In this document: piece after piece, positions 32,597 through 41,306 of the stretch
Position numbering within the stretch: the stretch's first letter is position 1
Layout: every line of letters begins with the position of its first letter
Origin: DATJQF01 sp035505995
GTDB lineage: Bacteria > Bacteroidota > Bacteroidia > Bacteroidales > FEN-979
Assembly: GCA_035505995.1 (NCBI GenBank)
Contig: DATJQF010000142.1
Coordinates: 1 to 46,073 of the forward strand
Direction: 5' to 3'
DNA: 46,073 nucleotides
Position numbers and translations under genes: made by a program
The notes under the pieces: generated by a model
The model's input: only the letters and a program-made list of their open reading frames with translations
Databases searched by the model: none
What the model was told of the DNA's origin: nothing

Positions 32597-34597
32597 TTAT
32601 TTGATTTTAGCCAGGACATCCTGGTTCACCACCACCGGATATTTCTGCCGGAGATCCTGGATCCACAGTTTTTCCAGGTAGTTCTGGTAATCGGCGGTGA
32701 TCAGTCCGCGGGCTTCATTCAGGGTCTTGGGTTCCGGCTTGAGCACCTTCTTGATATTGATGATCACCACGGTCCCGCTGTCCGCCTTGATATCCGCGGC
32801 AATGCCGGGGACCCAGGTGACGGCGTCAATATATTTGTTGTCCTTCCGGGAATATTTCCCCGATTCAAAGGAAAGGACCTTCAAGGTATCGCTGTTCACC
32901 TCCTTCAGGATGCTTTCTTCCGCGAGTCCATCCTTGATGAAGTTCCGCACCTTCTGGGACAGCTTGGGGTTTTTCAGCTTGAAGATCGATGCTTCCACCC
33001 GGGTATCCCACATGTAATTATTCTTGTTCTTCTCATAGAACTCCTTCAGTCCCGTCGTGTCCTTGACGGCTTTGGACCACACTTTCTGGTCGGTCAGGTC
33101 GAACAGGAGGATGCCGTCCCGGTATTCATTCATCAGGTTCTTGAAATCGGGATATTTCTTTTCGAGGTGGACATTCTCCCACCGGATCAGGGTTTCATCG
33201 ACAAAGTCCTGGTAGCTTTTATCAACGAAGTACCGGAGATTCACCTTGTCTTTCTTTTTCTGCTGCTTGGTCAGGTACGCGGTGAAATCCTGCTGGAAGA
33301 AGGTCATGTTCCCGATCTTGAACAGGGGTTTGGTCATGCCGCTGGCCAGTCCCGGATCCCATTTCCCGGTAAAGATGCTGTCGGTCACGACGTTATAAAA
33401 TTCCTGTTTCGCTTCCGGATATTCGGTAAATCCGTAATCCTTTTTAATGTTTTCCAGGACTGCCTCCTTGGCCAGGTTGGCTCTTCCGTCCTTCAGCACT
33501 TTCTGTTTGAGGTTGGCTTTTTCATCGTCGAACGAACCGGGCACTTTCCGGTCCACCAGGCGGATGATATGCCAGCCGTACGGAGTACGCACCGGTTCCG
33601 TATAATCCCCTTTATTCACCAGGCTGTAGATCGGCTGGATGAATTCCGGCACCAGGCGGTTCACCCCGTATTCCGGCAGCACGCCCCCTTTGGCCGCGCT
33701 ACCTTTGTCGTCGGAATATTGCTTTACCATGTCCTCCCATTTGGCCCCCATCTGTAATTTCCGGTACACCGAATCGATCCGTTGCTTCACCCGCTCCCAG
33801 TTCATCCCGGTGCTGTCGTCCTGCACGGCCATGAAAAGATGGGCGACCGTAACTTTTCCCATTGCATTTTTCCGGTCGGTCACCTTGATCAGGTGGTAGC
33901 CAAAGTCGGTCCTGACCGGTTGTGAGATCTCCCCGACCGCCAGGGAATAGGCGGCGGTTTCGAAGGGGTACACCATGTCAAATACCGTGAAATATCCAAG
34001 GTCGCCGTGGTTCCCTTTCATCCCCGGCCTGCCTTTCATGCCCGGGCGGTCATGTGCCGACGGATCCTCGGAGAGCTCGCTGGCCAGTTTGTCAAACGGC
34101 TCGCCGTTCATCAGCCGTTCCCGGATCTTGGCAATTTTATTCAGGGCTGCTAACGTATCTTCCGGCGAGGCATCCGGCTTTACCCGTACAAAAATGTGGC
34201 TGGCGCGGATATCGTACTGCATCCGGTCATAGGCCTCTTTTACCAGCCGGTCGATGGTGGCCTCGTCCGTAAAGTAGGGTTTCGCAAGCTGGTCGCGGTA
34301 GCCCTTCAATTCGGTGGTAAAGGAAGTAAGGGTATCCAGCCCGAGGTCTTCGGCTTCCTTTACTTTCAGCTTGAAATTGATATACAGTTCCAGGTATTCC
34401 TCCAGGTTCTTACGGTCGATGGCTTCTCCTTTCGGGTTGTTCTTCTGGTAAATGGTCATGAATTCCCCTACGGTGATCTTGTGCCCGGCAATCGTGAGCA
34501 GGACATCCGTATCCTTCACCTGGGATTGCGAGCCGGCGGTAAAGGTCATACCGGCTACCATCAGAAAAGTCAAAGCGAGTACCCACAACTTTCTCAT
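32597..34597 (-). CDS. Large periplasmic peptidyl-prolyl isomerase (two PpiC domains)
   Basis: From the chosen ATG this is 666 residues. A signal peptide covers about 1-23 (LWVLALTFLMVAGMTFTAGSQ). A SurA-like N-terminal chaperone region follows (LLTIAGHKITVGEFMTIYQKNN). Two parvulin domains are seen: about 125-225 (ASHIFVRVKPDASPEDT, LGYFTVFDMVYPFETAAYSL) and about 230-335 (AHLFMAVQDDSTG, GGVLPEYGVNRLVPEFIQPIY). The C-terminal half is unassigned helical sequence with KKVLKPEPKTLNEARGLITADYQNYLEKLW near the end. The frame is open another 50 codons, but those overlap guaB and lack a signal peptide. It opens the folding-factor run, 43 bp after guaB. Confidence 0.9.
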   Translation of the reverse strand: MRKLWVLALTFLMVAGMTFTAGSQSQVKDTDVLLTIAGHKITVGEFMTIYQKNNPKGEAIDRKNLEEYLELYINFKLKVKEAEDLGLDTLTSFTTELKGYRDQLAKPYFTDEATIDRLVKEAYDRMQYDIRASHIFVRVKPDASPEDTLAALNKIAKIRERLMNGEPFDKLASELSEDPSAHDRPGMKGRPGMKGNHGDLGYFTVFDMVYPFETAAYSLAVGEISQPVRTDFGYHLIKVTDRKNAMGKVTVAHLFMAVQDDSTGMNWERVKQRIDSVYRKLQMGAKWEDMVKQYSDDKGSAAKGGVLPEYGVNRLVPEFIQPIYSLVNKGDYTEPVRTPYGWHIIRLVDRKVPGSFDDEKANLKQKVLKDGRANLAKEAVLENIKKDYGFTEYPEAKQEFYNVVTDSIFTGKWDPGLASGMTKPLFKIGNMTFFQQDFTAYLTKQQKKKDKVNLRYFVDKSYQDFVDETLIRWENVHLEKKYPDFKNLMNEYRDGILLFDLTDQKVWSKAVKDTTGLKEFYEKNKNNYMWDTRVEASIFKLKNPKLSQKVRNFIKDGLAEESILKEVNSDTLKVLSFESGKYSRKDNKYIDAVTWVPGIAADIKADSGTVVIINIKKVLKPEPKTLNEARGLITADYQNYLEKLWIQDLRQKYPVVVNQDVLAKIK

Positions 34598-34640
34598 TTG
34601 GTTCAGTATTTTATTGGACAATGGTTTTATTGAAACTGGT

Positions 34641-36107
34641 TTATCGGCTATAGTTAGGAGCTTCATGGGTGATGGTGATGTCGTGCGGATGGCTTTCCAC
34701 CACTCCGGCCGACGTGATCTTGAGGAATTTCGCTTTCTGAAGGTCATCGATCGTCCTCGAACCGGTATATCCCATCCCGGAACGGAGCCCGCCGACCATC
34801 TGGTAGATCACTTCGGAGAGGGAGCCTTTATAGGGAACCCTGCCGACGATCCCTTCCGGCACCAGCTTGGCGATATCGTCCTCCATATCCTGGAAATAGC
34901 GGTCTTTGGATCCTTTCTGCATGGCTTCGATGGAACCCATGCCCCGGTAAGTCTTGAATTTCCTCCCCTCGAAAATGATGGTTTCCCCGGGTGATTCATC
35001 CACCCCGGCAAAGAGGCTGCCGGCCATGATCGAATGGGCTCCTGCCGCCAGTGCTTTGACTATATCTCCGGTATACCGGATGCCGCCGTCGGCAATGGCG
35101 GGGATCCCGGTTCCCTTCAGTGCCCGGGTCACTTCATAAATGGCGGACAGCTGCGGGATCCCGATGCCTGCCACGACGCGGGTCGTGCAGATCGATCCCG
35201 GGCCGATGCCCACCTTTACGGCATCCACGCCCAGTTTGGCCAGGTCCCGGGCCGCTTCCGCGGTGCCGATGTTCCCGACGATCAGGTTGATCTCCGGGAA
35301 ATGCTTCCGGACCCGCTTGGCCATATCCATCACTCCCTTGGTGTGTCCGTGCGCCGTATCGATGATCACGGCATCCACATCTTCCCGCACCAGGGCTGCT
35401 GCCCGGTCCATCGTATCGGAAGCCACGCCCAGTGCTCCGGCTACCCTCAGCCGTCCGCGGCTGTCCTTGCAGGCATTGGGGCGTTCCTTGATCTTGATGA
35501 TATCCTTATAGGTGATCAGTCCGACCAGCTTGTTATTCTTATCCACCACCGGCAGCTTTTCGATCTTATACTGCTGCAGGATCTCTTCCGCTTTGGCGAA
35601 ATCGGTGAATTCGGTGGTCGTGATGACCTTCCGGGTCATGATCTCGCTGATGGGGCGGGTCAGATCCCTTTCAAAGCGAAGGTCGCGGTTGGTCACGATC
35701 CCGACCAGCTTGTTCCGGTCGTCGGTCACGGGGATCCCCCCGATATTGTATTCTTTCATCAGCCCCAGCGCGTCGCCCACCAGCTGGTGGCGGTTGATCG
35801 TCACCGGGTCGAGGATCATGCCGTTCTCGGCCCGCTTAACTTTCCGGACCTGTATGGCCTGCTCCTCGATCGACATGTTCTTGTGAAGCACCCCGATGCC
35901 TCCCTCCTGGGCGATGGCAATTGCCATCGTGGATTCGGTGACCGTATCCATGGCGGCCGTCACGATGGGAATATTGATCCGGATCCGCTTGGTCAGGAAT
36001 GAGGAAACGTCCACCTCGCGCGGGAGGACCTCCGAATAGGCCGGTATGAGGAGGACGTCATCGTACGTAAGACCTTCCCCCTGGAATTTTTCGGGATCCA
36101 TGTTCAT
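34641..36107 (-). CDS. guaB: Inosine-5'-monophosphate dehydrogenase
   Basis: GuaB oxidises IMP to XMP with NAD+, the committed step of GMP synthesis. From the chosen ATG it has 488 residues, the normal length. Seen: the GLTYDDVLLIPAYSEVLP N-terminus, two CBS domains inserted at about 90-205 (MKEYNIGGIPVTDD, YKIEKLPVVDKN), catalytic Cys307 in GPGSICTTRV, the IADGGIRYTGDIVKALAAGA phosphate-binding region and the YRGMGS flap segment. The open frame extends to 36314, but its first 69 codons cross the promoter and the start of the divergent gene. An alternative ATG lies two codons in (36101). It heads the folding-factor operon. Confidence 0.97.
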   Translation of the reverse strand: MNMDPEKFQGEGLTYDDVLLIPAYSEVLPREVDVSSFLTKRIRINIPIVTAAMDTVTESTMAIAIAQEGGIGVLHKNMSIEEQAIQVRKVKRAENGMILDPVTINRHQLVGDALGLMKEYNIGGIPVTDDRNKLVGIVTNRDLRFERDLTRPISEIMTRKVITTTEFTDFAKAEEILQQYKIEKLPVVDKNNKLVGLITYKDIIKIKERPNACKDSRGRLRVAGALGVASDTMDRAAALVREDVDAVIIDTAHGHTKGVMDMAKRVRKHFPEINLIVGNIGTAEAARDLAKLGVDAVKVGIGPGSICTTRVVAGIGIPQLSAIYEVTRALKGTGIPAIADGGIRYTGDIVKALAAGAHSIMAGSLFAGVDESPGETIIFEGRKFKTYRGMGSIEAMQKGSKDRYFQDMEDDIAKLVPEGIVGRVPYKGSLSEVIYQMVGGLRSGMGYTGSRTIDDLQKAKFLKITSAGVVESHPHDITITHEAPNYSR

Positions 36108-36127
36108 ACCTGGAAAATTTTGGAGTG

Positions 36128-36135
36128 CAAATGTA
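36128..36135 (-). promoter_or_regulatory. Candidate -7 box of guaB
   Basis: On the minus strand TACATTTG (36135-36128) matches TAnnTTTG, 20 bp before the guaB ATG. No TTTG is found at the right distance upstream. It supports the start at 36107. The rest of the 188-bp divergent gap holds a repeat array (36186-36220) and a weak plus-strand box, TATCTTTA (36249-36256), before the AI-2E gene. Confidence 0.45.
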
Positions 36136-36185
36136 CGAAAATTGGGTTGAATAGTATATAACTGAAATAAGAAGGGTTTAGTATA

Positions 36186-36220
36186 GGTGAACAGGTGACC
36201 GGAGACCGGGGCACGGGACT
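36186..36220. repeat. 7-bp-period array between guaB and the AI-2E gene
   Basis: Five consecutive heptamers: GGTGAAC, AGGTGAC, CGGAGAC, CGGGGCA and CGGGACT. They share a GG-core at the same phase. The array is mid-way in the divergent gap, between the two presumed promoters, and clearly more GC-rich than the surrounding sequence. Confidence 0.5.
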
Positions 36221-36295
36221 TATTACCTTTCCGGCATACTTTATTTCTTATCTTTATGCGTAAATAAATCATATTGGTCCGCAAAACATCTTCCC

Positions 36296-37357
36296 ATGGA
36301 AAAAGAAAAGACATTGGTTGAGAAGACTCTCGACACGATCATCAAGATCGGGGTGATTGCTTTCCTCCTGATCTGGTGCTTCAGGATCCTGGAGCCTTTC
36401 GTTACCATTTTCATCTGGTCCCTGATCATTTCCGTTTCTGTTTTTCCCCTCTACCGGTGGCTGAAGTCGAAGCTGTGGAACCGGGGAGGTCTGGCGGCGA
36501 CGCTGGTCACAGTCGCGGTTTTAGCCGTTTTCCTGGTTCCTATCTATTTGTTCGGGGATACGTTATACAACGGGATCTCCTACCTGAAGAACATCCTGGA
36601 AGGGAAAGAATCGGCGATCCCGCCGCCTTCCGAATCGGTAAAATCCTGGCCGCTGATCGGGATGAGTTTTTACAACCTCTGGAATTCCGCGTATACCAAC
36701 ATCCAGGCCGTGGTCATCGAATACAAGGATGTGATCACTAATTTCCTGATGGGCTTCCTTTCGGCAGCCAAAGGCGCCGGGCTGGGCTTTCTTCAGTTCT
36801 TCGCTTCCATCATCGTTTCCGGGTTTTTCCTTGCCTATTCGGAAAAGGGAGGAGATTTTGCATTTCAGCTTGCGGAGAAACTGGGAGATAAAAAGGGCTC
36901 TGAACTTCTTAACGCCTCGATCAAGACCACCCGGAGCGTGGCCAGGGGTATTCTCGGCGTAGCGGTGATCCAGTCCACCCTGGCAGGAATAGGCTTCCTC
37001 GTGGCAGGGGTTCCGGCAGCCGGTCTCTGGGCATTGATCGGGCTATTTCTCTGCATCATCCAGGTCGGCATCACTCCTGTGCTCATCGGGGTAGTCATCT
37101 ACATGTTCATCAAGGCGAGCACCCTGACTGCAGTGCTTTTGATGGTCTGGTGCATCATCATTGCGATCCTGGACAATGTTTTGAAACCCCTCCTCCTGGG
37201 CAGAGGCTCCAAATCCCCGATGCTGGTGGTATTCCTGGGAGCGATCGGGGGATTTCTTTTCACCGGCATTTCAGGACTATTCACAGGAGCCGTGGTGCTG
37301 TCGCTGGGCTATACCCTCTTCCTGGTATGGTTGCGGGAAGTCAGAGAGCAAGAGTAG
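36296..37357 (+). CDS. AI-2E family transporter
   Basis: A 353-residue inner-membrane protein of the AI-2E (PerM/YdiK) family. Members include TqsA, proposed to export autoinducer-2, and sodium/proton antiporters, so substrate cannot be assigned. About seven to eight hydrophobic segments are seen: about 17-37, 39-58, 67-88, a long middle pair from about 150-185, and 215-330. Family motifs include SVARGILGVAVIQSTLAGIGFLVAGVPAAGLWALIGLFLCIIQVG (about 212-255) and ILDNVLKPLLLGRGSKSPMLVVFLGAIGGFLFTGISGLFTGAV (about 289-330). Its 3' end overlaps the convergent M28 gene by 17 bp, with no room for a terminator. Confidence 0.92.
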   Translation: MEKEKTLVEKTLDTIIKIGVIAFLLIWCFRILEPFVTIFIWSLIISVSVFPLYRWLKSKLWNRGGLAATLVTVAVLAVFLVPIYLFGDTLYNGISYLKNILEGKESAIPPPSESVKSWPLIGMSFYNLWNSAYTNIQAVVIEYKDVITNFLMGFLSAAKGAGLGFLQFFASIIVSGFFLAYSEKGGDFAFQLAEKLGDKKGSELLNASIKTTRSVARGILGVAVIQSTLAGIGFLVAGVPAAGLWALIGLFLCIIQVGITPVLIGVVIYMFIKASTLTAVLLMVWCIIIAILDNVLKPLLLGRGSKSPMLVVFLGAIGGFLFTGISGLFTGAVVLSLGYTLFLVWLREVREQE

Positions 37358-40262
37358 CCAGCCGGGCGATCGTCTCGATCGCGATGGCGGAAACCGCCGA
37401 ACCGTAATCCAGGTCGATATTTTCCATGGTATCGTGGGTATCATGGTAGCCGGAGCGGCTGATATCATAGTTTTCCATGAAGAGGATCACAGGGATCCCG
37501 GTATCCGCGAAGATCATCCCGTCGGTATTGTAGAGCGTGCTGTGAGGATCCTCCCAGGTCCGGATCTCCCCGTCCACTTTCAGGAAGAGCGCTTTGGGCG
37601 GCATCAGCCGAAGGTCTTTGATCCGTTGTCCGCGCTGGCAATCCTTCCGGTCGGGACTCTCGTTCCACTGCGGGACCCATGCATTCCAGGCATGGCAGGC
37701 AAGGTGCGCCTGGCGGGCCAGCTCGAGACAGGCCTTGGTCTTCCCCGGTGAGATCTGGAAGACATCCCGGGCATTGTCCCGGTTATGAGCGATCATATCC
37801 ATCACCAGCACCCCGGTGACCGTGGTCTCAGACAGGTCGGTCAGACTTCCGTCCGTCTTCCTGAGCTTCAGGGTCCGCTCGACGGCTTTCCGGCAAAAGT
37901 CGCGGGATCCCATGCAGTCCGCCGGGAACTCTTCGCCGGTAAGGTGAAGCAGCCAGATGTCCCTTTCCAGCATCCCTTTCTTTGACATTTCCAGGAAAAT
38001 GGGGGCTGCCAGCAGCAGGGTTGCCGTGGCGGAATGGTTGTCGTCGGCGCCGGCGGCTGAGATCCTTGCACCGGAGCCGCCCGCATCCGGGTAAAATATA
38101 TCCGCCATATAGGCCGTGTCATAATGGTCGGCCATCACGACGGCTTCGCGGCGGTTCTTTCCCGGGATGACGACCAGCAGGTTCCGTTCGTATTCCTGTC
38201 CTTCCTGGTTGGCTTTCCATCCCCCGTAATGCACGAATTCGAAATCGGTTTCCCACCGGAACGGCAATTCACCCCATTCCGCCTTTCCTTCCATCCCTTT
38301 CTCCGTGATGATCTGCCGGTACCTTTCCAGGATCCAGTCGCCCATCCGGTGAAGATCCCGTTGCGAATGACCGATCATGCCCAGGGTGGCGTTATCCTGG
38401 GTGATATCCGCATTGTCCTTATGGATGTATTCCCCATGGGCGAGGAACTTTATCTGGTTCCAGTAGGCTTCTTCATATTCCCGGCTGGCAGTATGGCTGA
38501 AGGTCATGTTCCGGGTATCCACGGTCACTGCGGCCGGGAGCAGGACCGATTCCACCGACCGGGTAATTTTTTTTGCCTTTGCCGGATCCAGTGCACGTTC
38601 CGGCAAACCGGCCAGCCACTCATCAAGGCTCTGGTTCCTGGGGATCCTCACCAGATCCCTGGCCATTTCACGGGTCAGCTTCGTCTCACCCAGCAATTCC
38701 ATGGCATCCAGAATAGCCATCAGGTTGAGGGAAGTCTGGTGCAGGTAATGATCATGCACCGGGTCGAAATCCTTCAGGATCGACTGATACAGCTCGCGGT
38801 CCCGGAACCTCGGCCAGAGCTCGACCGGGTGCTCCGGATCCGGCCGACCTGCATGGATTCCTGTCATATATCCTTTGATCAGGTCGGTGGAGATCACCGG
38901 CTCCCCCGACTTCCTCGACAGGCAGGCGACCAGGGGCCGGTGCCAGACGACCTCGTGGATCCCGGCCAGCATCGGCGGAAAATAGAAGCGGTAGCGGAAA
39001 TTTCCCCCTCCCACGATCTTCAATGCAGCTTCTCCCAGCTGTCGGCGGTCGGCATGCGGACCGTCCAGGAGCAACTCGATCTCTTCGGTGAAGATCTGGC
39101 TGTTCTTCGCCATCGGCTTGCTATACAGGTCAAGGGTTTTCAGATTCGTGCTGAAGAGCGTTTCCATGACCGGATCGATCCGGGTGCTTTTCAGCAAGCC
39201 GTCCTCATGGCGGTGGAATTTGTCCCACCGGCTGGTCCGGATGTAGTTTCCGACAATGTACTCCTCCAGTATCTTCGCTTTCTCCCCCTTGACCCCCGGC
39301 TGGTACACCCAACCCGATTGGGGCACCCGCAGCCCGTTGAAGCCTTCCTCCCTCTTCACCAGCCGGAGCATGGGAATCTGAATAGCGTTCGGGAGATTCT
39401 CCTGCAACCGGATATATTCCCCGAACCCCCACATCACCAGGTTTCCCGGAAAAGGGATCAGTTGCAGCCGGCCGGACGCATACTTTTCTCTCAGCCGGGC
39501 CGGCAGTTTGTCGAAGGGCCGGAAGGTCAGGAGATATTTCACTTCTTCCGGATCCCGGGCATCGTCGATGAGGTAATTTTTCGTCCAGGAGGGAAGATCC
39601 TCAACCTTCCAGTACCGGAACGGGAAATTGTCCCCGGAAGGGAGGATCCTGAATCCCAGGCTGATCAGATGGTCCCGGTTTTTCAGGTCGATGCCGTAGG
39701 CCTCCCGGAAGACCCATTTGAAAAAGTTCACGAACGCCGGCTCCGGCATCTCTTTCCCAGGGGATTCATAGAAAGATTTCCAGAAGGCTTTTTCAGGCCC
39801 CTGCTCGCTCGCCCCGAAGAAGGTCCAGCAGATCCGTCCCTTGTCATCCTTGGTTTTCGAGAGGGAGAAAGGCATGATGATAATGTACTTCTCCTGCTTC
39901 AGTTTTCCCTGGCAGGCGGCCAGCTCCTCCGACCAGTAAATATTATTCGCCAGCTTGCTATGCTGGTGTCCTATAAGGGAAGCCGGCATGGTCCCTTCCC
40001 CCAGCATCCTGATATGTTCCAGCACCTGCTTTCCGATCTTTTCCAGGCCGGGCTTCAGCTGGTATTCCTCTTCAATTTCCCATACCTGCCATCCGTAAGG
40101 ATCATCCGGCCGGAAGATCCAGGGATAGATGCTCCCGTCATAGGGGTTGAGGCCGGTCCTGACAGGCGGCATGAATTCCGAATAGGCACGGATAGGGTAA
40201 TGACCTTCCCCCCGGAACCAGGGATATCCGTCCAGCAAGATTCTCCATCCAGCATGATCCAT
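37341..40262 (-). CDS. 973-residue protein with C-terminal M28 metallopeptidase domain
   Basis: A large protein with no signal peptide. Residues about 690-973 form an M28 (aminopeptidase-like) zinc domain with all ligand motifs: His in MADHYDTAY (about 711), Asp in AGADDNHSATA (about 738), the Glu pair in HLTGEEFPADC (about 777), Asp in VLVMDMIAHN (about 820) and His in YHDTHDTMENID (about 941). The first about 650 residues match nothing I recognise. They contain conserved-looking aromatic stretches (GYPWFRGEGHYPIRAYSEFMPP, FRYRFYFPPMLAGIHEVVWHRPL). M28 enzymes are usually secreted and 300-600 residues long, so size and apparent cytoplasmic location are odd. It lies 26 bp after the LOG-family gene and is probably co-transcribed with it. 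Confidence 0.85.
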   Translation of the reverse strand: MDHAGWRILLDGYPWFRGEGHYPIRAYSEFMPPVRTGLNPYDGSIYPWIFRPDDPYGWQVWEIEEEYQLKPGLEKIGKQVLEHIRMLGEGTMPASLIGHQHSKLANNIYWSEELAACQGKLKQEKYIIIMPFSLSKTKDDKGRICWTFFGASEQGPEKAFWKSFYESPGKEMPEPAFVNFFKWVFREAYGIDLKNRDHLISLGFRILPSGDNFPFRYWKVEDLPSWTKNYLIDDARDPEEVKYLLTFRPFDKLPARLREKYASGRLQLIPFPGNLVMWGFGEYIRLQENLPNAIQIPMLRLVKREEGFNGLRVPQSGWVYQPGVKGEKAKILEEYIVGNYIRTSRWDKFHRHEDGLLKSTRIDPVMETLFSTNLKTLDLYSKPMAKNSQIFTEEIELLLDGPHADRRQLGEAALKIVGGGNFRYRFYFPPMLAGIHEVVWHRPLVACLSRKSGEPVISTDLIKGYMTGIHAGRPDPEHPVELWPRFRDRELYQSILKDFDPVHDHYLHQTSLNLMAILDAMELLGETKLTREMARDLVRIPRNQSLDEWLAGLPERALDPAKAKKITRSVESVLLPAAVTVDTRNMTFSHTASREYEEAYWNQIKFLAHGEYIHKDNADITQDNATLGMIGHSQRDLHRMGDWILERYRQIITEKGMEGKAEWGELPFRWETDFEFVHYGGWKANQEGQEYERNLLVVIPGKNRREAVVMADHYDTAYMADIFYPDAGGSGARISAAGADDNHSATATLLLAAPIFLEMSKKGMLERDIWLLHLTGEEFPADCMGSRDFCRKAVERTLKLRKTDGSLTDLSETTVTGVLVMDMIAHNRDNARDVFQISPGKTKACLELARQAHLACHAWNAWVPQWNESPDRKDCQRGQRIKDLRLMPPKALFLKVDGEIRTWEDPHSTLYNTDGMIFADTGIPVILFMENYDISRSGYHDTHDTMENIDLDYGSAVSAIAIETIARLATLAL

Positions 40263-40288
40263 GCTGTAAAGATATAAAAAGGAAAGTT

Positions 40289-41095
40289 TTACCGGTTCAG
40301 CATCTGCCGGACCGAGGAGGGAATGCTTTTCAGGATGATAGCCAGGGCTTCTTTCGGCTTGTCCACCCGGCGGGCGAATCCGATCTCCTCCCTGCCGACG
40401 GCTCCCCGGGTCACCTGGTTCCGGGTCAGCATGGCTACATTCTTCCAGAATTTCTTATCCATCAGGATGATCGGGAAGGGACCTATTTTTCCGCACTGGA
40501 TCAGGGTGGCGGCCTCATACAGCTCATCCAGCGTGCCTATGCCGCCGGGCATGATCACGAAGGCACAGGAATATTTGATGAGCATCACTTTCCGGACAAA
40601 GAAGTAGTTGAAAGTGATGTTTTCCGTTACAAAGGGATTCGGGCGTTGTTCCTGGGGAAGGATGATATTCAGTCCGTAACTTTTCCCGCCTGCCTCATAG
40701 GCCCCGCGGTTGGCCGCTTCCATCAGTCCGGGGCCTCCGCCGGTGAAAACCGCGAGCCCGGCTTCAGCCAGCTTCCTGCCCACCTGCCGGGTCAACTCAT
40801 AATAGGGATGCCCCTCCGGGAAGCGGGCCGATCCAAATACCGTCACGGCAGGACCCACCTTGAACAGCTTTTGAAAACCATTCTCAAACTCATCATTGAT
40901 CCGCTTAAGCCGCTCCATCTCTTTTTCAGGGGTCCGGACCCCGGTAAGGAATTGCCGGTCAAAAGACGAGGGGTCATCCTCGTCCGGCGGCAGCTCCAAA
41001 TTCGTTTCACCGGCCTTCTGCCAGTACTTTTCCCAGGTCGTCTCCCAGTCGTTCACCACCAGGTGGGGTTTCTTGATCTTCTTTGCTTTTTCCAT
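40289..41095 (-). CDS. LOG family protein, second copy
   Basis: A 268-residue Rossmann-fold LOG/TIGR00730 protein. Seen: AVTVFGSARFPEGHPYYE (about 83-100), TGGGPGLMEAANRGAYEAGG (118-137) and IMPGGIGTLDELYEA (181-195). Compared with the copy at 12057-12767 it has about 30 extra N-terminal residues that are charged and helical (VNDWETTWEKYWQKAGE). It is the first gene of the two-gene unit with the M28 protein. The 211-bp divergent gap upstream (41096-41306) is AT-rich, and no convincing box was found for this gene. Substrate unknown. Confidence 0.87.
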   Translation of the reverse strand: MEKAKKIKKPHLVVNDWETTWEKYWQKAGETNLELPPDEDDPSSFDRQFLTGVRTPEKEMERLKRINDEFENGFQKLFKVGPAVTVFGSARFPEGHPYYELTRQVGRKLAEAGLAVFTGGGPGLMEAANRGAYEAGGKSYGLNIILPQEQRPNPFVTENITFNYFFVRKVMLIKYSCAFVIMPGGIGTLDELYEAATLIQCGKIGPFPIILMDKKFWKNVAMLTRNQVTRGAVGREEIGFARRVDKPKEALAIILKSIPSSVRQMLNR

Positions 41096-41257
41096 GGATC
41101 GATATTTGACACAATAATAAAAAAAACATTATTATTTCCATACAATCTATAATAAAAATATTTTACACCCGCCCCTTTTATTTATTTTGGAAGCCTGTAA
41201 TGTGCCGAATATTACGGATTTTCTTATTCCCGACACCGGGATCTGCCCAAATGAAAT

Positions 41258-41265
41258 TATCTTTG
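41258..41265 (+). promoter_or_regulatory. Candidate -7 box before the secreted protein gene
   Basis: TATCTTTG matches TAnnTTTG exactly. Transcription would begin near 41272, so the ATG at 41270 (an 11-codon frame ending at 41305) would be at or before the RNA start. This argues for the TTG starts at 41292 or 41307. The -33 box is missing. Confidence 0.45.
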
Positions 41266-41306
41266 AAATATGAAAAAAGCAAGTATCCCGGTTGTCACCC
41301 GTTAAC

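Noticed and set aside
34598..34747. 50-residue N-terminal extension of the large isomerase
   Set aside because: It would overlap the guaB coding sequence and hide the signal peptide that begins at 34597.
36108..36314. 69-residue N-terminal extension of IMP dehydrogenase
   Set aside because: It crosses the divergent promoter region and the start of the AI-2E gene. The remaining 488 residues equal the normal family length.
38124..40277. 717-codon plus-strand frame opposite the M28 gene
   Set aside because: The minus frame has complete zinc-ligand motifs and normal composition. The plus frame has neither a domain nor a start context.
41119..41160. AT-rich stretch as a replication origin
   Set aside because: No dnaA, dnaN or parAB nearby and no cluster of DnaA-box-like 9-mers. 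It is simply an AT-rich divergent promoter region.
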